From positions 4,836,001-4,900,000 of the forward strand of contig NZ_CP016438.1 in the NCBI RefSeq assembly GCF_001685355.1: a DNA stretch of 64,000 bases, written 5' to 3'. The DNA is from Streptomyces lincolnensis (GTDB taxonomy: Bacteria > Actinomycetota > Actinomycetes > Streptomycetales > Streptomycetaceae). The notes beneath the pieces were generated by a model. It saw nothing but the letters and a program-made list of their open reading frames with translations, had not been told where the DNA came from and searched no databases. Below, piece by piece: positions 26,390-35,248 of this stretch (positions are counted from its first letter, which is position 1; every line of letters begins with the position of its first letter). A program made the position numbers and the translations under genes.

Positions 26390-26866
26390 CTACCACCAAC
26401 CGGTCTTGGTGGCGGCCGCGTCGCAGTCGAAGCCGCCGTTGTACAGCAGGCAGGCCCGGAAAGCGACGTCGCTCGACGAGTGCGTGGCCTTGGCCGAGGT
26501 GTACGTCCGGCCCGTCGCCAGCCTGTAGTACGAGCAGTTGGCGTTGCGGTCGCCGTCGGTGTCGATCTCGAACTTGATGTACAGGTCGTTGGAGTTGTAG
26601 TCGGTCGTCCGCGCCCAGCCGTACTGCTTGCCGTTGTAGGTGCCGTAGCGGACCTGCGCGGTGCCCGTGGAACCCGTGGCCGTCTTCGCCGTCTGAGGGC
26701 TCGGGACCACGCCCGGGTCGCTCAGGGTCGCGAGACCGCTACAGGTGACGGCGGCCGTCGCCGCACCCGCCGGGGCGGCCGCCGCTCCGGTGATCAGCGC
26801 TGCCGCCATGGCGAGCGCGGCGGTCGTGGCCGCGGCGGTTCTACGGGTCGATGTCCTACCGGTCAT
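26390..26866 (-). CDS. secreted hypothetical protein
   Basis: The 158-residue product has an Arg-rich N-terminus, a hydrophobic core (AALAMAAALITGAAAA) and an AxA site (PAGAA), so it should be exported. The mature part has four Cys residues that could form two disulfides and a compact beta-rich sequence (VRYGTYNGKQYGWARTT, LYIKFEIDTDGDRNANC). I do not recognise the family. It is convergent with the kinase gene, 30 bases apart; it may share the extracytoplasmic space with the kinase sensor domain, but this is speculation. Confidence 0.65.
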   Translation of the reverse strand: MTGRTSTRRTAAATTAALAMAAALITGAAAAPAGAATAAVTCSGLATLSDPGVVPSPQTAKTATGSTGTAQVRYGTYNGKQYGWARTTDYNSNDLYIKFEIDTDGDRNANCSYYRLATGRTYTSAKATHSSSDVAFRACLLYNGGFDCDAAATKTGWW

Positions 26867-27005
26867 GTCCCTCTCCCTGGCTCGATTGCCCTGCTCAACT
26901 GCCTTGCTCGGTACGGCAGTCAGCTTCTCGGGGGATCACGAGGAGCGGTACCTCGCAGGAGCAAGGGTCAGGACGCGGGAGGACGCAGGACGCGGGAGGA
27001 CGCCG

Positions 27006-27037
27006 AAGGCCCCGGCCGCCGGAGCGGTCGGGGCCTT
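27006..27037 (-). terminator. terminator after purL
   Basis: AAGGCCCCGGCCG...CGGTCGGGGCCTT, 24 bases beyond the purL stop codon; there is no T-tract. A 17-bp direct repeat (GGACGCGGGAGGACGCA-like) lies just beyond, at 26971-27003. Confidence 0.6.
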
Positions 27038-27060
27038 CATCGCCGTACGGCACCAGGCGT

Positions 27061-29319
27061 TTACGCCAGCAGCGCCGGGATCGTCTCCTCGTGGGCCTTG
27101 CGGAGGTCCTCCAGGGACAGCTCGAACTCGCCCTGGAGCTCGACGGTCTCACCGTCCACGACACCGATGCGGGTGACCGGCAGGCCCCGGGCGCCGCACA
27201 TGTCGTTGAAGCGGACCTCCTCCGAGCGCGGGACGGCCACGACGGCGCGGCCGGCCGACTCGGAGAAGAGGAGGGTGAAGGCGTCGAGGCCGTCCGGGAC
27301 GATCAGACGCGCACCCTTGCCGCCCAGCAGGGCGGATTCCACGACGGCCTGGATCAGGCCGCCGTCGGAGAGGTCGTGCGCGGAGTCGATCATGCCGTCG
27401 CGGGAGGCCGAGATCAGGATCTCGGCGAGCAGGCGCTCACGCTCCAGGTCGACCTTCGGGGGAAGGCCGCCGAGGTGGTCGTGCACAACCTGTGACCAGG
27501 CCGAACCGCCGAACTCCTCACGCGTGTCGCCGAGGAGGTACAGCAGCTGGCCCTCCTCCTGGAAGGCGACCGGGGTGCGGCGGGCGACATCGTCGATGAC
27601 GCCGAGGACCGCGACCACCGGGGTGGGGTGGATGGCCGCCTCGCCCGTCTGGTTGTAGAGGGAGACATTGCCGCCGGTCACCGGGGTGCCCAACTGCTGG
27701 CAGGCGTCGGCCAGACCGCGGATGGCCTCCGCGAACTGCCACATGACGGCCGGGTCCTCGGGCGAGCCGAAGTTCAGGCAGTCCGACACCGCGAGCGGCT
27801 TGGCTCCCGTCGTGGCGACGTTGCGGTACGCCTCCGACAGAGCCAGCTGGGCGCCCGCGTACGGGTCCAGCTTCGCGTAGCGGCCGTTGCCGTCGGTCGC
27901 GATGGCGACGCCGAGGCCGGTCTCCTCGTCGATGCGGATCATGCCCGAGTCCTCGGGCTGGGCCAGCACCGTGTTGCCCTGCACGAAGTGGTCGTACTGC
28001 GAGGTGATCCACTTCTTGGAGGCCTGGTTGGGGGAGCTCACCAGCTGGAGGACCTGCTGCTTGAGCTCGTCGCTCGAAGCGGGCCGCGCCAGCTTGTTCG
28101 CGTCGTCCGCCTGGAGGGCGTCCTGCCAGGACGGGCGGGCGTAGGGGCGCTCGTAGACCGGGCCGTCGTGCGCGACCGTGCGCGGGTCGACGTCGACGAT
28201 CTTGCCGCCGTGCCAGTAGATCTCCAGGCGGTCGCCGTCGGTGACCTCACCGATGACGGTGGCGATGACGTCCCACTTGTCGCAGATCTCCAGGAACCGG
28301 TCGACCTTCTCCGGCTCCACGACCGCGCACATGCGCTCCTGCGACTCGCTCATGAGGATCTCCTCGGGCGAGAGCGTGGAGTCGCGCAGCGGTACGTCGT
28401 CCAGGGTCACGCGCATGCCGCCGGAGCCGTTGGAGGCCAGCTCGGAGGTGGCACACGAGAGACCGGCCGCGCCGAGGTCCTGGATGCCGACGACCAGCTT
28501 CTCCTTGAAGGCCTCCAGGGTGCACTCGATGAGGAGCTTCTCCTGGAAGGGGTCGCCGACCTGCACCGCCGGACGCTTCGACGGCTTGGCGTCGTCGAAG
28601 GTCTCGGAGGCCAGGATCGACGCGCCGCCGATGCCGTCGCCGCCGGTCCGGGCGCCGTAGAGGATGACCTTGTTGCCCGCGCCGGACGCCTTGGCGAGGT
28701 GGATGTCCTCGTGCCGCATCACGCCGATGGCACCGGCGTTGACCAGCGGGTTGCCCTGGTAGCAGGCGTCGAAGACGACCTCGCCGCCGATGTTCGGCAG
28801 GCCCAGGCAGTTGCCGTAGCCGCCGATGCCCGCGACGACGCCCGGCAGGACGCGCTTGGTGTCGGGGTGGTCCGCGGCACCGAAGCGCAGGGGGTCGACC
28901 ACGGCGACCGGGCGGGCGCCCATCGCGATGATGTCGCGGACGATGCCGCCGACACCGGTCGCGGCGCCCTGGTAGGGCTCGACGTACGACGGGTGGTTGT
29001 GCGACTCGACCTTGAAGGTGACCGCGTAGCCCTGGCCGACGTCGACCACGCCCGCGTTCTCGCCGATGCCGACGAGGAGGGCGTCCGACTGGGGGGCCTT
29101 CTCGCCGAACTGGCGCAGGTGCACCTTGGAGGACTTGTAGGAGCAGTGCTCGGACCACATGACCGAGTACATGGCGAGCTCAGCGCCGGTCGGGCGGCGG
29201 CCGAGGATCTCCACCACCCGCTCGTACTCGTCCTTCTTCAGGCCCAGTTCGGCCCAGGGCAGCTCGACGTCGGGGGTCGCGGCCGCGTGCTCGACCGTGT
29301 CCAGAGGCGTCCGGCTCAT
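27061..29319 (-). CDS. purL: FGAM synthase, large subunit PurL
   Basis: The 752-residue product is the small, Bacillus-type PurL, which needs PurQ and PurS. Signature segments are the N-terminal [37 protein letters not shown] with the [12 protein letters not shown] site, and the repeated half with ALSEAYRNV and [10 protein letters not shown]. The complex turns FGAR plus glutamine and ATP into FGAM, step 4 of purine synthesis. The ATG at 29319 overlaps the purQ stop (ATGA). The frame is open upstream over purQ, but that part is a shadow. Confidence 0.97.
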   Translation of the reverse strand: MSRTPLDTVEHAAATPDVELPWAELGLKKDEYERVVEILGRRPTGAELAMYSVMWSEHCSYKSSKVHLRQFGEKAPQSDALLVGIGENAGVVDVGQGYAVTFKVESHNHPSYVEPYQGAATGVGGIVRDIIAMGARPVAVVDPLRFGAADHPDTKRVLPGVVAGIGGYGNCLGLPNIGGEVVFDACYQGNPLVNAGAIGVMRHEDIHLAKASGAGNKVILYGARTGGDGIGGASILASETFDDAKPSKRPAVQVGDPFQEKLLIECTLEAFKEKLVVGIQDLGAAGLSCATSELASNGSGGMRVTLDDVPLRDSTLSPEEILMSESQERMCAVVEPEKVDRFLEICDKWDVIATVIGEVTDGDRLEIYWHGGKIVDVDPRTVAHDGPVYERPYARPSWQDALQADDANKLARPASSDELKQQVLQLVSSPNQASKKWITSQYDHFVQGNTVLAQPEDSGMIRIDEETGLGVAIATDGNGRYAKLDPYAGAQLALSEAYRNVATTGAKPLAVSDCLNFGSPEDPAVMWQFAEAIRGLADACQQLGTPVTGGNVSLYNQTGEAAIHPTPVVAVLGVIDDVARRTPVAFQEEGQLLYLLGDTREEFGGSAWSQVVHDHLGGLPPKVDLERERLLAEILISASRDGMIDSAHDLSDGGLIQAVVESALLGGKGARLIVPDGLDAFTLLFSESAGRAVVAVPRSEEVRFNDMCGARGLPVTRIGVVDGETVELQGEFELSLEDLRKAHEETIPALLA

Positions 29320-29996
29320 GCGTTGACCAGCTTCTTGAGGATCGAGGTGAAGAAGGGGAGGCCGTCGGTGCGGCCGGTGCCGATGAGCGGCTCCACGGCG
29401 TGCTCGGGGTGCGGCATGAGGCCCACGACGTTCCCGGCCTCGTTGGTGATGCCGGCGATGTCGTTGAGCGAGCCGTTCGGATTGAAGTCCAGGTAGCGGA
29501 ACGTCACCCGGCCTTCGGCCTCCAGCTTGTCCAGCGTGTACTGGTCGGCCACATAGCGGCCGTCCATGTTCTTCAGCGGGATGTGGATCTCCTGGCCGGC
29601 CGCGTAGTCGCTGGTCCAGGAGGTCTCCGCGTTCTCCACCCGCAGCTTCTGGTCGCGGCAGATGAAGTGCAGGTGGTCGTTGCCGAGCATCCCGCCCGGG
29701 AGGAGGTGGGCCTCGGTGAGGATCTGGAAGCCGTTGCAGATACCGAGGACCGGAAGGCCGGCCTTCGCCTGCTCGATGACGGGCTCCATCACCGGCGAGA
29801 AGCGCGCGATGGCACCCGCGCGCAGATAGTCGCCGTAGGAGAAACCGCCGCACAGCACCACGGCGTCGACCTGGTGGAGGTTCTTGTCCTTGTGCCAGAG
29901 GGCGACCGGTTCGGCGCCCGCGAGGCGGATCGCGCGCTGGGTGTCCCGGTCGTCGAGGCTGCCCGGGAAAGTGACGACGCCAATACGAGCGGTCAC
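29316..29996 (-). CDS. purQ: FGAM synthase, glutaminase subunit PurQ
   Basis: The 226-residue product is a class I glutamine amidotransferase: FPGSLDD near the start, [18 protein letters not shown], the nucleophile in LGICNGFQ, and the His/Glu dyad in [10 protein letters not shown]. It supplies ammonia to PurL. Its GTG start at 29996 overlaps the purS stop codon (GTGA), and its own stop overlaps purL, so the three subunits are translationally coupled. Confidence 0.97.
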   Translation of the reverse strand: MTARIGVVTFPGSLDDRDTQRAIRLAGAEPVALWHKDKNLHQVDAVVLCGGFSYGDYLRAGAIARFSPVMEPVIEQAKAGLPVLGICNGFQILTEAHLLPGGMLGNDHLHFICRDQKLRVENAETSWTSDYAAGQEIHIPLKNMDGRYVADQYTLDKLEAEGRVTFRYLDFNPNGSLNDIAGITNEAGNVVGLMPHPEHAVEPLIGTGRTDGLPFFTSILKKLVNA

Positions 29997-30256
29997 TTCA
30001 CGGCCTCCGCGACTTCCTCGACCCGGACGGTGAAGTTCTCGATCACGGTGTTGGCGAGGAAGGATTCCGCGAGATCGTGGATGCGGGCGAGCGCGGCCTC
30101 GTCAACCGGCCCGTCAACTTCCAGTTCGAATCGCTTTCCCTGACGTACGTCCGAGATCCCCTCGAAACCCAGCCGCGGCAGTGCGCGCTGCACCGCCTGG
30201 CCCTGGGGGTCGAGGATCTCCGGCTTGAGCATGACGTCGACTACGACGCGTGCCAC
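29993..30256 (-). CDS. purS: FGAM synthase, PurS subunit
   Basis: The 87-residue product ([20 protein letters not shown]...) is PurS, the small dimeric protein that bridges PurL and PurQ and helps ammonia channelling. The GTG at 30256, five or six bases after GGGAG, is chosen over the GTG at 30262. It is the first gene of the purS-purQ-purL operon; the promoter should lie in 30257-30534, shared with the divergent Lsr2-type gene. Confidence 0.95.
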   Translation of the reverse strand: MARVVVDVMLKPEILDPQGQAVQRALPRLGFEGISDVRQGKRFELEVDGPVDEAALARIHDLAESFLANTVIENFTVRVEEVAEAVK

Positions 30257-30470
30257 GTGCACTCCCGGTGGTGTGGTGCTGAGCAGGTTCCTGCAGTGGT
30301 TTCAGACTACCTGCACAAAATTTCTACGCGCGTCGACTTGTAGGAATCTACGTGACGGCTGTCACGATCCGACAACGGCGCACCCAGAGGCGAAAAGTTC
30401 GGGGAAAGATCTGAGATCGATACCCAATACCTATTGCGCTCGGACACGCGGGAGGATTTAGTCGAGCTTC

Positions 30471-30505
30471 ACAATGCATTGTCGGACACGGTACAAATGA
30501 ATTGT
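30471..30505. promoter_or_regulatory. AT-rich palindromes upstream of the Lsr2-type gene
   Basis: ACAATGCATTGT (30471-30482) is a perfect 12-bp palindrome, and ACAAATGAATTGT (30493-30505) repeats its half-sites 22 bases on. Both sit 30-65 bases before the GTG start. They could be an operator or an autoregulatory site of the AT-binding protein; this is inference. Confidence 0.35.
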
Positions 30506-30534
30506 CAGCGTGCCGTACGAAGGGACCGATATTC

Positions 30535-30852
30535 GTGGCGCAGAAGGTCGTGGTCACTCTCTCTGACGACATCGACGGCTCGGAAGCGGCGGAAACGATC
30601 GCCTTCGGACTCGACGGCAAGTCGTACGAGATCGACCTTAACCAAACGAATGCCAAGGAACTGCGTAAGGCGCTCGCGCCGTACGTGGAGGCCGGCCGCA
30701 AGCGCTCCCGCTCGGGCAAGGCGTACAAGCAGACGGAGGTCGCCCCCGACCCGGCGGCCGTGCGGGCCTGGGCGCAGGCCAACAAGATGGACGTTCCGGC
30801 GCGCGGACGGATCCCGAAGAGGGTCTACGAGGCGTTCGCCGAGGCGCGCTGA
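30535..30852 (+). CDS. lsrL: Lsr2-family nucleoid-associated protein (LsrL-type)
   Basis: The 105-residue product has the Lsr2 layout: an N-terminal beta-rich dimerisation domain (AQKVVVTLSDDIDGSEA, FGLDGKSYEIDL) and a C-terminal DNA-binding domain ending in WAQANKMDVPARGRIPKRV. Its AT-hook-like core is ARGRIP instead of the RGR motif flanked by Gly seen in Lsr2 proper. The family bridges AT-rich DNA and silences foreign genes. The position between purS and the ABC/two-component genes is that of LsrL, the second Streptomyces Lsr2 paralogue. The start is GTG at 30535. Confidence 0.88.
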   Translation: MAQKVVVTLSDDIDGSEAAETIAFGLDGKSYEIDLNQTNAKELRKALAPYVEAGRKRSRSGKAYKQTEVAPDPAAVRAWAQANKMDVPARGRIPKRVYEAFAEAR

Positions 30853-30989
30853 TCCCTGGCGGGTTCACGGGCCGACAACAGGTCAGCCGCCCCTCGGGAC
30901 AACCGACTTGCGTTGCACCCCACCTGGTCAGCTAGAGTCTGGAGCACGCCGAGGGGCGGGGACGGAAAAGCCCAGCCCACGGAGTACAT

Positions 30990-31061
30990 GCGGGTGTAGT
31001 TCAGTAGTAGAACATCCCCCTTCCAGGGGGAAGGCGCAGTGTGCAATTCCTGTCACCCGCT
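30990..31061 (+). tRNA. tRNA-Gly(UCC) with non-canonical D and T arms
   Basis: 72 bases. Acceptor GCGGGTG/CACCCGC, D stem GTTC/GAAC and anticodon stem TCCCC/GGGGA are sound, and the loop CTTCCAG gives anticodon TCC. The D-loop reads AGTAGTA, so invariant G18 is A. With a standard 5-base variable loop the T stem is CAGTG/CCTGT, which pairs only at 53-61 (G-C) and 51-63 (G-U); the T-loop is TGCAATT, so Psi55 would be G. Discriminator T; CCA is not encoded. Confidence 0.85.
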
Positions 31062-31156
31062 CTGCATCGCCGGTCCGACCAGCTGGGTTCCCCCTCTGGA
31101 AGCGGATCAGGTAGGCTGATGCTCGCGCCGATCGGTGAGAGCCGGTCGGATGCAAT

Positions 31157-31229
31157 GCGGACGTAGCTCAGTTGGTAGAGCGCAACCTTGCCAAGGTTGA
31201 GGTCGCCAGTTCGAACCTGGTCGTCCGCT
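31157..31229 (+). tRNA. tRNA-Gly(GCC), copy 1
   Basis: 73 bases with acceptor GCGGACG/CGTCCGC, anticodon loop TTGCCAA (GCC), T-loop GTTCGAACC and D-loop with GG. It is identical to the copy at 35133-35205. Confidence 0.96.
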
Positions 31230-31238
31230 CGGGAATCA

Positions 31239-31266
31239 GACCCCGGTCCCTCGGACCGGGGTCTTT
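31239..31266 (+). terminator. terminator after tRNA-Gly(GCC) copy 1
   Basis: GACCCCGGTCC, CTC loop, GGACCGGGGTC, followed by TTTT. Confidence 0.85.
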
Positions 31267-31378
31267 TCGTGCGCCCACATGTGTTTCGAGGCATCGCGCG
31301 CGGCCGTCTGACATTTGTCATGTTCAGTGATGACAGCGCGCACTGCCGACGGCCCCGGATCACCGGAACGCTGAAGAC

Positions 31379-32344
31379 ATGAACACCAACGGACACGAAC
31401 ACGTGATTGAGGTCACCGACCTGCGGCGTGTGTACGGGGGCGGGTTCGAGGCGGTGCGCGGCATCTCCTTCTCCGTACGCCGCGGCGAGGTCTTCGCGCT
31501 GCTCGGCACCAACGGCGCCGGCAAGACCTCCACCGTCGAACTGCTGGAAGGGCTCGCGCCACCGACCGACGGACGCGTGCGGATCTTCGGGCACGATCCC
31601 CACACCGAGCGGGCCGTCGTACGGCCCCGGACCGGGGTGATGCTCCAGGAGGGCGGCTTCCCCTCCGAGCTGACCGTCGCGGAGACCGCGCGGATGTGGG
31701 CGGGCTGCGTGAGCGGGGCGCGCCCGCCGCTTCAGGCGCTGGGCCTGGTCGGACTGGAGCACCGGGCCGACGTACGGGTCAAGCAGCTGTCCGGGGGTGA
31801 GCGGCGGCGCCTCGACCTGGCGCTGGCGCTGCTCGGGAAGCCCGAGGTGCTGTTCCTGGACGAGCCGACGACCGGCCTGGACGCCGAAGGGCGCCGGGAG
31901 ACCTGGGACCTGGTGCGCGAACTGCGCGACGGCGGTACGACCGTGCTGCTGACCACCCACTACCTGGAAGAGGCGGAGGACCTCGCCGACCGGCTGGCGA
32001 TCCTGCACCGGGGGAGCATCGCGGCCACCGGCACCCCGGCCGAGGTGACCGCCGCCCAGCCGTCCCGGATCTCCTTCGAGCTGCCCGAGGGCTACTTCCT
32101 GGGCGACCTGCCGCCGCTCGGCCGGCTGGGAGTGCTCGGACACGAGGTCGAGGGCAGGCTCGTACGGCTGCGGACGCGGGAGTTGCAGCGGGCGGCCACC
32201 GGGCTGCTGGGGTGGGCCGAGCAGGCCGGGGTCGAACTGCGGCGGCTGGACGTGCGGTCCGCCTCGCTGGAGGAGGCGTTCCTCGGGATCGCCCGACAGG
32301 CGGCCGCCGAGGCCGCCACGGATGTGAAGGAGTACGCGGTATGA
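31379..32344 (+). CDS. ABC-2 type transporter, ATP-binding subunit
   Basis: The 321-residue product has Walker A GTNGAGKTS, Q-loop MLQEGG, signature LSGGERRRLDLALALLG, Walker B VLFLDEPTTGLD and switch His in LLTTHY. The C-terminal ~100 residues are the regulatory extension of DrrA-type exporters. It drives a membrane exporter with the permease encoded next, whose start overlaps its stop (ATGA). A histidine kinase and response regulator follow on the same strand, which suggests drug or peptide export under two-component control. The ATG at 31379 is the first codon. Confidence 0.9.
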   Translation: MNTNGHEHVIEVTDLRRVYGGGFEAVRGISFSVRRGEVFALLGTNGAGKTSTVELLEGLAPPTDGRVRIFGHDPHTERAVVRPRTGVMLQEGGFPSELTVAETARMWAGCVSGARPPLQALGLVGLEHRADVRVKQLSGGERRRLDLALALLGKPEVLFLDEPTTGLDAEGRRETWDLVRELRDGGTTVLLTTHYLEEAEDLADRLAILHRGSIAATGTPAEVTAAQPSRISFELPEGYFLGDLPPLGRLGVLGHEVEGRLVRLRTRELQRAATGLLGWAEQAGVELRRLDVRSASLEEAFLGIARQAAAEAATDVKEYAV

Positions 32345-33123
32345 GCGGGACGGCCCTCACCACCACCCCGGCCGGGCGCGTGGCCGCCCTCGCGCGGGCC
32401 GAGCTGACGCTGTTCGGGCGCAGCAAGGGAATGATCGTCGCGGCCGTGTTCGTGCCGCTGGTGCTGCCGTTCAGCGCGCGGACGGTGGTCAAGGACATGG
32501 ACCTGAGCGAGACCGGGCTGAACGTCGGTCTCGTCCTGCTGCCGGGTGCCATCGGGTTCTCGCTGCTGTTCGCGGTGTACTCGGCGCTGATCGGCGTCTT
32601 CGTCGGGCGGCGCGAGGAACTCGTCCTCAAGCGGCTGCGCACCGGTGAGGTCAGGGACCGGGAGATCCTGGCCGGGGCGGCGTTGCCGGCCGTCGGGACC
32701 GGGCTCGTCCAGTCCCTGCTGCTGGCCGCGGGCTGTGCCGTCCTGCTCGACGTGTCCGCCCCCAAGGCGCCCCATCTCGCGGTCGTCGGGCTGGCGTTGG
32801 GCCTGGTGATGTGCGCGGCGCTGGCCGCCCTGACGGCGAGCTTCACCCGGACCGTGGAGAGCGCGCAGGTCACCGGGATGCCGCTGATGCTGGTCTCGAT
32901 GGTGGGCTCCGGGCTGGCCGTACCGCTGGAGCTGATGCCCGACCGGCTGGCGACCGTGCTCGAACTGCTGCCGCTGACCCCGGTGATCACCCTGCTGCGG
33001 GGCGGCTGGAGCGGTGAGCTGTCGGCGTACGAGTCGATCGGACCCGTGGTGACGGCGCTGGCCTGGACCGTGCTCGCCGTGTTTGCTGTACGGCGGTGGT
33101 TCCGGTGGGAGCCGCGGCGCTGA
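32341..33123 (+). CDS. ABC-2 type transporter, permease subunit
   Basis: The 260-residue product has six hydrophobic segments in the order expected for ABC-2 permeases, beginning LFGRSKGMIVAAVFVPLVLP and ending TALAWTVLAVFAVRRWF. The cytosolic loop LKRLRTGEVRDREILAGAAL after the second helix is the conserved coupling region of this family. It partners the ATPase upstream by a 4-base overlap. The ATG at 32341 gives MSGTALTTTP. The substrate is unknown. Confidence 0.88.
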   Translation: MSGTALTTTPAGRVAALARAELTLFGRSKGMIVAAVFVPLVLPFSARTVVKDMDLSETGLNVGLVLLPGAIGFSLLFAVYSALIGVFVGRREELVLKRLRTGEVRDREILAGAALPAVGTGLVQSLLLAAGCAVLLDVSAPKAPHLAVVGLALGLVMCAALAALTASFTRTVESAQVTGMPLMLVSMVGSGLAVPLELMPDRLATVLELLPLTPVITLLRGGWSGELSAYESIGPVVTALAWTVLAVFAVRRWFRWEPRR

Positions 33124-33145
33124 GGGTACGACGGGGAGCGGGACG

Positions 33146-34474
33146 ATGAACGGGGTGTCGAGCGGGACGTCAGGGGGCGCGTCGGGTGGGGCGTCCGGGG
33201 GCCCGTCGGGTGGGGCGTCCGGGGGCGGCTGGTGGCGGCGTAAGAGCACACCGGCGAAGGTGGAGACGTACACGCGGTGGTCGTTCCACTTCTTCGCGGT
33301 GGCCGAGGTCGTCGGGATCGGGCTGGCGACCTTCGGGCAGGTGGGGGGCTGGATCGCGGTCTGGCTGTTCCTCCTGGTGTGCGCGCATGCCGGGGTGTGC
33401 GCGCTGACCGCGTCACGGGCGCTGGACTGGACCTGCGGGCGGCGCGAGCAGCCGGTGCGGATGCTCTGGGTGCTCGCCGTGGTCACCATGGCCGTCACCG
33501 TCGCGGCAATCGCGATCGCCGAGCACGGTCCGGACAGCGACGGTGTCGACAGCGCGACGGGCTCGGTCTTCGCCGGTGTGCTGATCTTCGGGGCCGGTAC
33601 CAGCACGCTGGGGGTCCGCCGGCGCCGCCGGGTGTTCGCCCTCGTGGGCGGCTACGCGGCGGGCGCCGCGGCCGGCGGGTTCCCCATGGGAGGCTCCGTC
33701 CAGGGCGCGCTGATCATCGGGGTGGTAGTGCTGGCCGGTGGCGGGTTCCTCGCCTTCACGTCCATCTTCTCCGTCTGGGTCCTCGAAGCGGTCTACGAAC
33801 TCGACGCGGGCCGCGAGACCCGCGCCCGGCTCGCCGTCGCCGAGGAACGGCTGCGGTTCGGGCGGGACCTGCACGACGTCATCGGACGCAACCTCGCCGT
33901 GATCGCGCTGAAGAGCGAGCTGGCCGTCCAGCTGGCGCGGCGCGGGCGGGAGGAGGCCGTGGATCAGATGATCGAGGTGCAGCGGATCGCCCGGGAGTCG
34001 CAGCGCGAGGTGCGGGATGTCGTACGGGGATACCGCGAGGCCGACCTCGACATCGAACTCGCCGGTGCGCAGGGCGTGTTGGCGGCCGCCGGAATCCGCT
34101 GCGAGGTCACCGGCGAGGCGGCTGGGCTCCCCGCCGAGGTGCAGTCCGCGCTCGGGTGGGTGGTACGGGAGGCGACCACCAACGTCCTGCGCCACGGGAA
34201 CGCCGAGCGGTGTGTGGTCGCCGTGCGGGTGGCGGAGGGGCGGGTGATCTTGACGGTGGAGAACGATGGGGTGGGCGGGGGCTCGGGTTCTTTGGGTACG
34301 TCGGGTGCCACGGACTCGGGTTCCGAGGATTCCGAGGGCTCCGGCTCGGGGCTCGCGGGGCTGCGGGAACGGCTCGCGGCGGTGGACGGGACGCTGGAGG
34401 CGGGACGGGTCCGCGAGGGTGTGTTCCGGTTGGTGGCACAGGTGCCGCTGGTGGGCGGGGAGGCGGTGGCGTGA
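33146..34474 (+). CDS. sensor histidine kinase (HisKA_3/DesK type)
   Basis: The 442-residue product starts with a Gly/Ser/Ala repeat (GTSGGASGGASGGPSGGASG) encoded by imperfect 15-bp units. It then has five or six membrane helices and a dimerisation segment with the phospho-acceptor His in LRFGRDLHDVIGRNLAV. The HATPase domain carries REATTNVLRHG (N box) and GLAGLRERLAAV (G box). It would sense a membrane or envelope signal and phosphorylate the response regulator encoded next. The ATG at 33146 follows GGGGAGCGGG. Confidence 0.88.
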   Translation: MNGVSSGTSGGASGGASGGPSGGASGGGWWRRKSTPAKVETYTRWSFHFFAVAEVVGIGLATFGQVGGWIAVWLFLLVCAHAGVCALTASRALDWTCGRREQPVRMLWVLAVVTMAVTVAAIAIAEHGPDSDGVDSATGSVFAGVLIFGAGTSTLGVRRRRRVFALVGGYAAGAAAGGFPMGGSVQGALIIGVVVLAGGGFLAFTSIFSVWVLEAVYELDAGRETRARLAVAEERLRFGRDLHDVIGRNLAVIALKSELAVQLARRGREEAVDQMIEVQRIARESQREVRDVVRGYREADLDIELAGAQGVLAAAGIRCEVTGEAAGLPAEVQSALGWVVREATTNVLRHGNAERCVVAVRVAEGRVILTVENDGVGGGSGSLGTSGATDSGSEDSEGSGSGLAGLRERLAAVDGTLEAGRVREGVFRLVAQVPLVGGEAVA

Positions 34475-34500
34475 GGGTGAGTGGGCAAGGAGGTGGTCGT

Positions 34501-35109
34501 GTGGGTGTGCGGGTGTTGCTTGCCGATGATGAGCATCTGATCCGGGGGGCGCTTGCCGCGCTGCTCGCGTTGGAGGACGATCTCGTGATCGTCGCGGAGG
34601 CGGCGACCGGGCCGGAGGCGCTGGCCATGGCGCGGGCGCACGAGCCCGATGTCGCCGTACTCGATCTCCAGATGCCCGGTGCGGACGGTGTGAAGGTCGC
34701 CACATCGCTGCGGGCCGATCTGCCCGCCTGCAAGGTGCTGATCGTGACCAGTCACGGGCGGCCGGGTCATCTGAAGCGGGCCCTGGAGGCGGGGGTGCGC
34801 GGGTTCGTGCCCAAGACCGTCAGCGCGCAGCGGCTCGCGGAGATCATCCGCACGATCCATGCCGGAAACCGGTACGTCGACCCCGAGTTGGCCGCCGACG
34901 CGATCTCCGCGGGTGACTCGCCGCTGACCGCCCGCGAGGCCGAGGTCCTGGAGTTCGCGGCCGACGGGGCGCCCGTCGCGGAGATCGCCGAGCGGGCCGC
35001 GCTGTCACAGGGAACCGTGCGGAACTATCTGTCGTCGGCCGTGTCGAAGCTCGGGGCGGAGAACCGTCACGCGGCCGTGCGTCTCGCCCGCGAGCGAGGT
35101 TGGGTATAG
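34501..35109 (+). CDS. NarL/FixJ-family response regulator
   Basis: The 202-residue product has a receiver domain (VRVLLADDEHLIRGAL, phospho-Asp in VAVLDLQMPG, conserved Thr in VTSHG, Lys in VPKTVS) and a LuxR-type helix-turn-helix (SPLTAREAEVLEFAADG, QGTVRNYLSSAVSKLG). It is the partner of the DesK-type kinase and probably controls the ABC exporter genes upstream. I chose the GTG at 34501 because AAGGAGG lies seven bases before it; the GTG at 34471, which overlaps the kinase stop, is the alternative. Confidence 0.9.
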   Translation: MGVRVLLADDEHLIRGALAALLALEDDLVIVAEAATGPEALAMARAHEPDVAVLDLQMPGADGVKVATSLRADLPACKVLIVTSHGRPGHLKRALEAGVRGFVPKTVSAQRLAEIIRTIHAGNRYVDPELAADAISAGDSPLTAREAEVLEFAADGAPVAEIAERAALSQGTVRNYLSSAVSKLGAENRHAAVRLARERGWV

Positions 35110-35132
35110 TTGCTCTCGCGCCACGGCGCACT

Positions 35133-35205
35133 GCGGACGTAGCTCAGTTGGTAGAGCGCAACCTTGCCAAGGTTGAGGTCGCCAGTTCGAACCTGGTCGT
35201 CCGCT
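35133..35205 (+). tRNA. tRNA-Gly(GCC), copy 2
   Basis: 73 bases, identical to the gene at 31157-31229; canonical cloverleaf with anticodon GCC. It starts 23 bases after the response-regulator stop codon. Confidence 0.96.
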
Positions 35206-35213
35206 CTGAATCG

Positions 35214-35241
35214 GCCCCCCGGCTTCTGCCGGGGGGCTTCT
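35214..35241 (+). terminator. terminator after tRNA-Gly(GCC) copy 2
   Basis: GCCCCCCGGC, TTCT loop, GCCGGGGGGC, then TTCTTC; it also lies just past the convergent purC stop codon. Confidence 0.8.
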
Positions 35242-35248
35242 TCGTGTC

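Noticed and set aside
27628..29496. A 622-residue plus-strand open frame opposite purL
   Set aside because: Shadow of purL; composition dominated by Val/Gly/Arg/Asp with no recognisable motif.
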